In this document: positions 32,005 to 38,247 of the stretch, piece by piece
Layout of the letters: the number at the start of each line of letters is the position of its first letter
Position numbering within the stretch: the stretch's first letter is position 1
Origin: JBGSKV01 sp041740975
GTDB lineage: Bacteria > Bdellovibrionota_B > Oligoflexia > Oligoflexales > JALZUQ01
NCBI GenBank assembly: GCA_041740975.1
Contig: JBGSKV010000040.1
Coordinates: 1-38,247 of the forward strand
Direction: 5' to 3'
DNA length: 38,247 nt
The notes under the pieces: model-generated
What the model was told of the DNA's origin: nothing
Database searches by the model: none
The model's input: only the letters and a program-made list of their open reading frames with translations
Program-made: the position numbers and the translations under genes

Positions 32005-32993
32005 ATCCTCAACAGGCAAGCGGCACTTGTCAGACCAGCCCCGAAGGCAACCATGGCTATTGTCTGATCCGAGTGAGGTTTCTGCTCCAGATATTCGTGA
32101 AGTGCGATGGCGGTGCTAGCCGACATCGTGTTTCCATACCTATCCAGGTTAACGAATACTTTTTCAAAGGGCACTTCTAGATTTTTCGCGCCTATTTCTA
32201 AAATGCGCTGATTGGCTTGATGCGGAACGATCATGTCGACATCTGATAGATCTAAGTTTGTTGATTCACAACACTTGCGGATCATATGACTAAATGCTAG
32301 CGATGCAAATTCTTTGACAGCATGTCCATCCATTTGCAAATAACAGGGACCATTTTTTTCGTAAAGATTTTGCAATCCTCCGCCTCTTAAAAAAAGCGAT
32401 TGGGTATCGGCTAGGGTTTCCATCCGACTACCCAGCAAACCGTGTGGTCCTTCAGCTTTGCGAATAACCAAAGCACCGGCTCCATCACCAAAAAAATAGC
32501 AATTATCTCGGCTTTTATAGTTAACCACTCGACTCGCGACATCCGCGCCGATAATCATCGCCGTGTGGTACTGCGAGTCGGCTAAGTATCGCGAAGCTAT
32601 ATCCAGCCCATAGATGAATCCAGGGCAAGCATTGTTGATATCAAATGAAAAGGCATTGCGTGCCCGCAAAGCTTGTTGAACATGGGACGCGGTCGAAGGT
32701 GTTAGCGTGTCGGGAGTGATGGTGGCGACGATGATGATATCCAAATCATCCGCACTGATATTTGCATTTAATAGGGCAGATTGAGCCGCGTCTATAGCGA
32801 GAGTCGCTGTTGTTTGCGCGTCTGATACGACGCGTCTTTCACGAATTCCCGTTCGACTAAAGATCCATTCTTCTGAGGTTTGCAGAGCCAGCTCATTAAC
32901 GAAATGCGAATTATCGAGAACTCGCTCCGGCAAGGCTGCTGCACTACCTAAGATCGTAAAGGGACGTAAAGGAGGCCTGCTTTTATACGTCAT
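32001..32993 (-). CDS. Second KAS III-like 3-oxoacyl-ACP synthase
   Basis: The 330-residue enzyme has a full KAS III triad: Cys123 in NNACPGF, His258 in VPHQAN and Asn288 in YGNTMSAS. SEEWIFSRTGIRERR near the N-terminus and AFGAGLTSAACLL at the end are also typical. It differs from the first FabH (7200-8195) over most of its length, so it is a diverged paralogue. Its ATG directly follows the TAA of the acyltransferase-oxidase fusion gene, with no gap, so the two genes are translated together. Its genomic partner suggests use of a specific acyl substrate in a small-molecule pathway, not primary fatty-acid initiation (inference). Confidence 0.93.
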   Translation of the reverse strand: MTYKSRPPLRPFTILGSAAALPERVLDNSHFVNELALQTSEEWIFSRTGIRERRVVSDAQTTATLAIDAAQSALLNANISADDLDIIIVATITPDTLTPSTASHVQQALRARNAFSFDINNACPGFIYGLDIASRYLADSQYHTAMIIGADVASRVVNYKSRDNCYFFGDGAGALVIRKAEGPHGLLGSRMETLADTQSLFLRGGGLQNLYEKNGPCYLQMDGHAVKEFASLAFSHMIRKCCESTNLDLSDVDMIVPHQANQRILEIGAKNLEVPFEKVFVNLDRYGNTMSASTAIALHEYLEQKPHSDQTIAMVAFGAGLTSAACLLRI

Positions 32994-34328
32994 TTATTGC
33001 AACGTAATCGTACTAGTTTTTGTCCCTGTAAATCCAGAGTAAGATTGTTCCAATGCATTCATAACTAAATGCACGACGCGTAAAGTTTCTTGCAGTTGTT
33101 TTTCAGTCTTCAGGTACTTCCCAAGTGAACGTAGTGTATTGATCCAGTGACCATCGACGGCACCATCCGTATGAATGTGAGAAGATAAAAAACTACAACC
33201 TTTGGAAGGTTCGTCGTATCCCCAATTTCGTATACATGCCTTCAAATCCTTAATGAATCGTTCATCTAAAAACCCGCTGATTGCCTCAATGGCGACAGGC
33301 ACACCTAAGAATAAGATGGGATCTTGTCGCGAGGACGCTAGCGCCTCTTGAATAAACATAAAATTCATGATGCCCACGTCTGGGACGAGGTGGTCGCGAA
33401 CATAAGGAAAGTCGGAGCCCAGGTACTCCATGTCATTTTCAAGCCATTTTTCGTGGTTTACTTCGCCTTTGAGGTGGCTAACATAATGTTCGCGCAACTC
33501 AGCATCATCGGTCATACCAACCGCGCGTCCCAGTATCTTGGTTGTCCATTTGACATACTGATATTGATTTTTGAGAGACGAAAGATAGTTTGAACGCGTC
33601 AGAGTATGATTGCGAATTTGATTGAAATACTCAATGCGGTAAAAGTCATTGACCCGATTGAGCACTGTTTGGGCGATTTCCTCGACAAAGCAATTGCGAA
33701 CGACCCACTCTTGCAACTCATTCGGTAGAAGTTGAAACGATCGCATGCAGCCTTCGTCCAATGTACTCTCGATGGGCACGACGTTATATTGATGTCCGTC
33801 TGCACCTTTCACTCCGCGCACGGCGGCGCCTTCTAGTGCCTCGTAGCGAAGGACGCGCCACGTTGGGATATCTCCCGGCTCGACGTATCCAACGTATCTT
33901 TTTTTGCCCATCAAGCGTCCCTCGCGCATCGATAGGTAAATAATGAGTTTGAGTATGCCTTTTTGGCGGTGGCGAGGTGAAACCTGAATGCGGGTCGAAA
34001 AAATAGCATCAGAAAATTCTTCGCGGGGGAGTTTGGCGTGTAGGTAATAATCTCCGCCATCCGCTGGACTGGAGACTATCGAAGCCATAAGCTCAGAGGT
34101 TATGGAGTCATAAATCAATATATGCCGACCGGCGTCATCGTTCGCGTCAAATAGTTCTTGTGACGAAAGCCATTTGGTTTCTTCTGAATAGACCTCGCGG
34201 CGGAGGTTTATATATTCTTCCGGGTACTGCCCACCATCAATGACTTTGATGCGAATTGATTCTTGAACGGCGCCGTAAGTTTCATAAATTTGCGGAAGGT
34301 GCTTGAAAAGCACGGAATGAACATCCAT
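32994..34328 (-). CDS. GNAT-like acyltransferase fused to heme-oxygenase-like diiron oxidase
   Basis: Residues about 25-190 look like a GNAT acyltransferase related to N-acyl amino acid or autoinducer synthases: VIDGGQYPEEYINLRREVYSEE, TRIQVSPRHRQKGILKLIIYL (acyl-CoA site about 113-127) and VGYVEP. Residues about 220-444 look like a heme-oxygenase-like iron oxidase: NHTLTRSNYLSSLKNQYQYV, then GEVNHEKWLENDMEYLG (Glu289 and His292, an E-x2-H pair), then HIHTDGAVDGHW (His384, His386, Asp388, Asp392, His394). Such oxidases include UndA and related enzymes. The protein lacks a signal peptide. An acyl-derived product is inferred; the substrate is unknown. It is followed directly by a KAS III-like gene. 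Confidence 0.75.
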   Translation of the reverse strand: MDVHSVLFKHLPQIYETYGAVQESIRIKVIDGGQYPEEYINLRREVYSEETKWLSSQELFDANDDAGRHILIYDSITSELMASIVSSPADGGDYYLHAKLPREEFSDAIFSTRIQVSPRHRQKGILKLIIYLSMREGRLMGKKRYVGYVEPGDIPTWRVLRYEALEGAAVRGVKGADGHQYNVVPIESTLDEGCMRSFQLLPNELQEWVVRNCFVEEIAQTVLNRVNDFYRIEYFNQIRNHTLTRSNYLSSLKNQYQYVKWTTKILGRAVGMTDDAELREHYVSHLKGEVNHEKWLENDMEYLGSDFPYVRDHLVPDVGIMNFMFIQEALASSRQDPILFLGVPVAIEAISGFLDERFIKDLKACIRNWGYDEPSKGCSFLSSHIHTDGAVDGHWINTLRSLGKYLKTEKQLQETLRVVHLVMNALEQSYSGFTGTKTSTITLQ

Positions 34329-34432
34329 GAACGGTGGATCCCCTAAATTGCTAGTAAATTCGCTTTTTTACGAATTGCAATATAAGCAGGAGGTCAATGA
34401 TTTGAAATACTTCGGAAGTAGTATTTTTGGCG
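34329..34432. promoter_or_regulatory. Spacer between response regulator gene and acyltransferase-oxidase gene
   Basis: This 104-bp gap lies between two minus-strand genes. AATACT/AGTATT near 34405-34425 can form a short hairpin just after the regulator stop. No strong T-tract is present. A perfect AGGAGG on the plus strand (34388-34393) precedes the small antisense frame at 34402. Whether the downstream cassette has its own promoter is unclear. Confidence 0.3.
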
Positions 34433-34491
34433 TTACTCAGGGTCCGTTTGAATTCTTTTGCTGTAGGCGAGGAGTTTGGCGGAGCTGCTGA
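34402..34491 (+). CDS. Possible 29-residue peptide antisense to the response regulator 3' end
   Basis: A TTG at 34402 is preceded by AGGAGG at 34388-34393 with an 8-base spacer, as good as any ribosome site in this window. The frame runs 29 codons to TGA at 34489-34491 and overlaps the last 20 codons of the response regulator on the other strand. The product would contain KYFGSSIFG and two adjacent Cys. It could be a chance frame. No family or homologue is recognised. Confidence 0.2.
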   Translation: MKYFGSSIFGVTQGPFEFFCCRRGVWRSC

Positions 34492-35104
34492 AATTCAGCT
34501 TTTGAAGGATATTCTGACGGTGTTTTTTGACCGTGGTGTAGCTGATGTTGGCTTGCTTTGCAATCTCCTGCACGGTCATACCTAGCAGAGTGTAATCCAA
34601 GATTTCTCTTTCTCGGCGGGTCAAAACGCCCTTCTCGTCAATGGCTTTTTCTTGGAAATCGGAAGCTTTTTGAAAACGTGAACACATGGCCTGGTGCCCA
34701 TGCATGACAGAGTCAACAATATCAAGAACCTCGTTGGAGGCGGACATTTTTGATATAAACCCGTTTGCCCCAAGATTGTTGCCGTTTGAGACAACTTCTG
34801 AGGATACATGCCCGGTAAAAAAAATAATCTTGATTTCAGGGTGTCGTATTTTGATCTGACGGACGGTTTCGAAGGTTTTAATTCCATCTAGCATGACATC
34901 GAAAATAGCCATTCTGATGCTGTTATGACATGCCAGCTGTATCGCTTCTGTCTCGTTTCGAGCTTCAAGCACATTCACGATAGGGTAGGCAGACTGGATC
35001 ATAGATCTCAAACTGACAAGCACCATCGGGTGATCTTCCACGAGAAGGACATGATCATGTGGAGCAAAGCCAAAGTGCGCTTTGGAACTAAGTGCTGCTG
35101 TCAT
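34433..35104 (-). CDS. NarL/FixJ-type response regulator
   Basis: The 223-residue protein has an N-terminal receiver domain and a C-terminal LuxR-type helix-turn-helix. The receiver shows VEDHP (Glu23-Asp24), the phosphorylation site Asp69 in IFDVMLDG, Thr97 in FFTGH and Lys119 in FISKMS. The output domain begins LTRREREILDYTLLGMTVQEIAKQANISYTTVKKHRQNIL, the classic LuxR DNA-binding motif. The start is ATG at 35104, backed by GGAGG 8 bases upstream. A frame from TTG at 35131 would begin upstream of that site and is rejected. It is divergent from the histidine kinase gene at 35257 and likely works with it. Confidence 0.93.
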   Translation of the reverse strand: MTAALSSKAHFGFAPHDHVLLVEDHPMVLVSLRSMIQSAYPIVNVLEARNETEAIQLACHNSIRMAIFDVMLDGIKTFETVRQIKIRHPEIKIIFFTGHVSSEVVSNGNNLGANGFISKMSASNEVLDIVDSVMHGHQAMCSRFQKASDFQEKAIDEKGVLTRREREILDYTLLGMTVQEIAKQANISYTTVKKHRQNILQKLNFSSSAKLLAYSKRIQTDPE

Positions 35105-35256
35105 TAACCTAGCCTCCGATTTCAAAAGCAATGTACAATAGAGGGAGTGCTCGTCTTTAGCGATGTTTCTTTCTCGGAGCTTAACGGTTGAAAAGTAGTT
35201 AGAGTTTAAAGTTCTATGTTTATATTGTCAATACAGTGAGTTAGGAAGTTGGCGCC
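35105..35256. promoter_or_regulatory. Divergent region between response regulator and histidine kinase
   Basis: This 152-bp gap must contain promoters for both genes of the two-component pair and is a natural site for autoregulation. The right side is AT-rich, with TTGAAA at about 35188 and TATATT at about 35221 too far apart for a standard promoter. No palindromic operator was recognised. AGGAAG lies shortly before the kinase ATG. Confidence 0.4.
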
Positions 35257-36657
35257 ATGAACTTGCAATACATACTAGCTGGGTACTTCTTGCTTATGTT
35301 GGTGAGTTTGGGAGTTTCCGTCATCATCCATCGAGGCAACCCCAATGTCTCCACTTTGAACGGAATTTATTTTTGGCTAAGTCTTATTGTCAATTTTTTC
35401 ATTCAAGGCTTGGTAGGTGAGAATCTGCCGCTTCAAAGTCTGGCGATGGCTTTAGTGGCACCGACTGGCTTTGTACTTGTGCGAATGCAAGAAGACCTAT
35501 TCGGAATCAGATACAGTCGAAAGCTTTTCTTTTTCCCTCTCATGGCTAGTCTAGTTTTGGCGACGATTCTCTTTTTGATGGGGTTTTCTTTTCCTGTCTA
35601 TACCTTTGGAATTTCCTTCGCAGTGGCCCTGCCTTTTTTTGTCTTTCCGTTTCGTATTTTTCGACTGGGACTTTCTCGCACTGGCAGCGCAACCTGTTTT
35701 TTGATCAGCATCATAGTGAGCGGTATTCACTTAATGGATTATCCTTTCTTGCGATACACGGCGGATGGAGCGCTACTTGGATTCATGGGAGCGTTTTTTA
35801 CTGGCTTTCTCATGGCTATCTTGGTTCCCATTGTCATTGTCGAAAATATCACGGCGTCCTATATGGCTCGGCTAGAGGCTGATGTTGAAAAGGCAACGCA
35901 AGATTTGCGCGAGGCCAATGGTCAGCTACTAGAATCGCAGAAAGAAAATGTAAATCTTGTACGGATCCTCTGTCACGACATTAATAACAGTTTGTTTGTG
36001 GCGCGTTCGGCAGTTTCGACGATGCAAAGGTTTTTTGATCAGTATTTTCCCGAGCGAAAGAGTTCCGACGATGAGTTTGTCAAGCAGTCCTTGATGGCTG
36101 AAAAAGCCCTCTCTAATCAAGCTGATCTTATTTCAAACGTCAATATGATGCAAAAAGTCATTAGTAAAAAAATGGTCATGCGTTTTGGCCAGGTCAATCT
36201 CTTTGAAGGTGTGGCCGCTTCTTTGAGTTTGCTGCAGATGCAAGCTACAAAGAAAGGTTTAGACTTCGAGATCGAAATAGATCCGTCTTTGCACATCAAC
36301 GCTGACAAGAACATGTTGGTCAATTGTGTTTTCAATAATATTTTCTCGAATGCCATCAAATTTTCGCTCCCTGGGCAGAAGATTCGAGTTTGTTCAAAGG
36401 AAACTGAGAAATTTATTCTGTTGATGATTGAGGATAATGGCGTGGGGATGTCTCAGAAAAAATTAAGTGAGATATTTGCTGTTGAAGGCTACACCTCATC
36501 CAAAGGGACTAGTGGTGAAATGGGGTCGGGATTTGGCATGCCGATAGCCAAGAACGTCATCGAAAAAATGTCCGGTGAAATCAGTTTAGAATCTTACGAA
36601 AAGGAATTGCATCCCGATAAACACGGCACAAAAGTAACCCTCAAATTCCCGGTCTGA
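35257..36657 (+). CDS. Membrane-bound sensor histidine kinase
   Basis: The 466-residue protein begins with about six or seven hydrophobic helices (residues 1-200) and has no extracellular sensor domain. This is typical of kinases that sense within or at the membrane, including lipid-like ligands. A coiled-coil (MARLEADVEKATQDLREANGQLLESQKENVNLV) leads to an H-box ILCHDINNSLF with the phosphorylated His240. The ATPase domain has the N-box NCVFNNIFSNAIKFS, G1 IEDNGVGMS and G2 GSGFGMPIAKNV. It is divergent from the response regulator gene and presumably phosphorylates that regulator. The possible link to the adjacent lipid-enzyme cassette is an inference. Confidence 0.93.
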   Translation: MNLQYILAGYFLLMLVSLGVSVIIHRGNPNVSTLNGIYFWLSLIVNFFIQGLVGENLPLQSLAMALVAPTGFVLVRMQEDLFGIRYSRKLFFFPLMASLVLATILFLMGFSFPVYTFGISFAVALPFFVFPFRIFRLGLSRTGSATCFLISIIVSGIHLMDYPFLRYTADGALLGFMGAFFTGFLMAILVPIVIVENITASYMARLEADVEKATQDLREANGQLLESQKENVNLVRILCHDINNSLFVARSAVSTMQRFFDQYFPERKSSDDEFVKQSLMAEKALSNQADLISNVNMMQKVISKKMVMRFGQVNLFEGVAASLSLLQMQATKKGLDFEIEIDPSLHINADKNMLVNCVFNNIFSNAIKFSLPGQKIRVCSKETEKFILLMIEDNGVGMSQKKLSEIFAVEGYTSSKGTSGEMGSGFGMPIAKNVIEKMSGEISLESYEKELHPDKHGTKVTLKFPV

Positions 36658-36682
36658 GTTTCTTCTTTTTCTCACCTGACGA

Positions 36683-36708
36683 GAGGAGAGGTCAACTAAC
36701 CTCTTCTC
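36683..36708. terminator. Hairpin between the convergent kinase and DUF1232 genes
   Basis: GAGGAGAGGT/ACCTCTTCTC (36683-36692 with 36699-36708) forms a 10-bp stem with one G-T pair and a 6-base loop. It lies 25 bp after the kinase stop and contains the stop codon of the DUF1232 gene on the other strand. There is no T-tract, so it is at best a weak or transcript-stabilising terminator. Confidence 0.4.
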
Positions 36709-37106
36709 ACCGGTTGCTGCTGCATTTCCCAATGGCGAAATTTCTTCAGATCTTTTTTCAATGCTTTCAAAACGAGAGCTAAGACGGCGGCGTCATCCAC
36801 CAAGCCAATGCCTAGGAAAAAGTCCGGGATCACATCAAAGGGGTTTAAAAAGTAGGTCAAACCAACGACCGCATAAGCCACAGACGACCAAGGAACGCCT
36901 TTGTAGCGACCAGAAACAAAAGCCTTCAGCATCAAGAATAAAGTTGTAAAGTCTTCTTTATAGGTTTGTAAAAAAGTTTTGTGTTTTTTCGACTTTTCGT
37001 GAGCGGAGTCCACGATTTTTTTGACGCGAGGTCGGTCGTATTTTAATTTGTTCGCCTGGTCGCGCAGTCCAGACATAATATTATTTTCGTCGTCGAATTC
37101 TGCCAT
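36696..37106 (-). CDS. DUF1232 (YkvA-like) membrane protein
   Basis: The 136-residue protein has the DUF1232 signature: VPWSSVAYAVVGLTYFLNPFDVIPDFFLGIGLVDDAAVL (about 70-110), with the characteristic NPFDVIPDF and an acidic Asp-Asp before the last helix. Its N-terminal half is lysine-rich and helical. It is a small inner-membrane protein with one or two helices, and its function is not established. It starts 35 bp after the M23 peptidase gene stops, on the same strand, suggesting possible co-transcription. Confidence 0.87.
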   Translation of the reverse strand: MAEFDDENNIMSGLRDQANKLKYDRPRVKKIVDSAHEKSKKHKTFLQTYKEDFTTLFLMLKAFVSGRYKGVPWSSVAYAVVGLTYFLNPFDVIPDFFLGIGLVDDAAVLALVLKALKKDLKKFRHWEMQQQPVRRG

Positions 37107-37141
37107 GGTACGAAGTCGCCTCCTAGCTTACTCCTAAGGTT

Positions 37142-38247
37142 TTAGCCTTTTTTCTGCTGTTGAGCAACGGAGCCGTCCGATTTTTTCAGCAAATCCACGG
37201 CAACTCGAACCGCTTCACCAAATTCTTGCTTCTTTGAGTCAGGAATGGGATTTGCAGATGGAAAGTGCCGTCCCAACGGATCGACGTAGCGGCCGTTTTG
37301 ATAAAACTCAAAATGCAGATGAGGTCCGGTTGAAAGTCCGCTAGATCCAACGTAACCAATGACCTGTCCCTGTTGTACGCGAGAGTTCGCTTTCAGGCCG
37401 CGGGCGAAGGAGCGAAGATGACTGTACGAAGTCGCATAGGTGCCGTTGTGACGAATTTTGACCATGCGTCCGTTTCCACCGCGCCACGTGGCAAACTCAA
37501 TAACGCCATCCCCCACAGCTTTGATCGGGGTGCCGGGTGCAGCCGCATAATCGACGCCATTGTGAGGCCGACTAATACGAAGGATAGGGTGGTAGCGTTT
37601 GCGATCGAATCGCGAAGAAACGCGGGCGTATCGGATGGGACTTCGCAGAAACATGCGGCGCAGGCTTTTTCCATCTGGAGAATAATAATCGGCCTTCTCG
37701 GCATCGGCGGGGTATCGAACGGCTGTGTGTTTGTGCCCGTCTTTAAGGTATTCTGCCACCAATATCTTACCATAACCATAAAAAACATTATCCACCATAA
37801 GCTCTTCAACAACGATCTTCCAGGAGTCGCCGGATTGCACTTCGCGCGAAAAGTCGATTTGCCAAGCAAAAATGTCAGCGAGTTTACTAATGATCAGAGG
37901 ATTGACCCCGGCCGACTGTGCCGAGTCCCAAAGAGACATGGCTACTGTACCTTCATAAGTTTTTAGCTTCTTTACGACGGGTACGAGTTTGATCGAACTT
38001 TGCCAGCTATTTTCGGGAGACCAAATGATGTGAAGTTTCTTTACAGGCGAAAGAGATACCTCAAGTTGATTCAAGGTTCGAAATGGTCCCTTCGTAAAGA
38101 AGGCAATGCCGTCTGTATCCGCTGGGATTTTGGAAAGGTCAAACACCGGTCGTGTCGCTTTGACGATTTCTTGAATGGTTTGAGAGCTGACGTCAAGCTC
38201 TCTCAATGTATCAAAAATAGTAGAGCCATATTCAATCTGAAAATCGA
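37142..38247 (-). CDS. M23 (lysostaphin-like) peptidase, 5' end outside the window
   Basis: The frame is open to the window edge, so this is a partial gene: at least 368 codons, and an in-frame TTG at 38206 is unlikely to be the real start. The visible N-terminal half resembles an OapA/LysM-like domain (EYGSTIFDTLRELDVSSQTIQEIV). The C-terminal domain is M23: SRFDRKRYHPILRISRPHNGVDYAA carries the metal-binding His and Asp, YSHL holds a further His, and GPHLHFEFYQNGRYVDP the last His. M23 enzymes cut peptidoglycan cross-links. It is probably a periplasmic or outer-membrane cell-wall hydrolase that needs a signal peptide from the missing 5' part. It may act in cell division, shape or prey-wall modification. 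Confidence 0.9.
   Translation of the reverse strand, partial: DFQIEYGSTIFDTLRELDVSSQTIQEIVKATRPVFDLSKIPADTDGIAFFTKGPFRTLNQLEVSLSPVKKLHIIWSPENSWQSSIKLVPVVKKLKTYEGTVAMSLWDSAQSAGVNPLIISKLADIFAWQIDFSREVQSGDSWKIVVEELMVDNVFYGYGKILVAEYLKDGHKHTAVRYPADAEKADYYSPDGKSLRRMFLRSPIRYARVSSRFDRKRYHPILRISRPHNGVDYAAAPGTPIKAVGDGVIEFATWRGGNGRMVKIRHNGTYATSYSHLRSFARGLKANSRVQQGQVIGYVGSSGLSTGPHLHFEFYQNGRYVDPLGRHFPSANPIPDSKKQEFGEAVRVAVDLLKKSDGSVAQQQKKG

Noticed and set aside
1..38247. CRISPR arrays, insertion sequences, transposases, phage genes, tRNA or rRNA
   Set aside because: No repeat-spacer pattern, transposase motif, phage structural gene, tRNA cloverleaf or rRNA sequence was recognised while reading both strands. 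A tool-based scan would be more sensitive.

Overview
The window is protein-coding DNA from a Gram-negative bacterium of moderate GC content. It has many Sec and lipoprotein signal peptides, an Omp85-type outer-membrane barrel, type IV pilin-like proteins, secreted proteases and a lysostaphin-like M23 peptidase. It also has a eukaryote-type class I fructose-bisphosphate aldolase and frequent TTG or GTG starts with good ribosome-binding sites. This is most like a member of the Bdellovibrionota (Bdellovibrio and relatives). That placement is an inference from gene content; no rRNA or tRNA gene was found to confirm it.

Layout. Bases 1-203 are non-coding and rich in inverted repeats. Bases 204-5276 (minus strand) hold a thioredoxin-like protein, a DUF2203 protein, a 792-residue HEAT-like protein with a C-terminal HEPN-type RNase motif, a TatD-family nuclease and a secreted DUF3108-like protein. 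Bases 5459-8195 (plus) are a compact aldolase-trmJ-fabH run. Then come a pilin-like protein with a terminator (8342-8981), three consecutive small dockerin-like lipoproteins (9149-10476), an Omp85 barrel on the minus strand (10525-11853), a methyltransferase overlapping a lipoprotein gene, and a rhomboid protease (13475-14050).

Bases 14148-15853 form an accessory patch. A lectin-like (DUF1554-type) lipoprotein sits between the intact rhomboid gene and a second, broken copy of its 3' half. Bases 16098-19197 (minus) are a ZrgA-like metal-uptake ABC cluster: DUF2796 protein, ATPase, FtsX-type permease and DUF3299 protein. Three exported proteins of unknown function follow on the plus strand (19397-21065). 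Next are a pilin and a subtilisin-like protease on the minus strand, the protease with a highly foldable leader, then a left-handed beta-helix protein, a small protein and a trypsin-like lipoprotein (21097-26345).

Bases 26448-29154 (minus) are a tight housekeeping operon: pgsA, a PfkB-type sugar or nucleoside kinase, lepB and a small protein. nadB and an App1-like phosphatase follow on the plus strand. The most unusual locus is 32001-36657. A KAS III ketosynthase abuts a fusion of a GNAT-like acyltransferase with a heme-oxygenase-like diiron oxidase. Next to them are a NarL-type response regulator and a divergent membrane histidine kinase. Together they could make and sense a fatty-acid-derived small molecule (inference). 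The window ends with a DUF1232 protein and an M23 peptidase whose 5' end lies outside.
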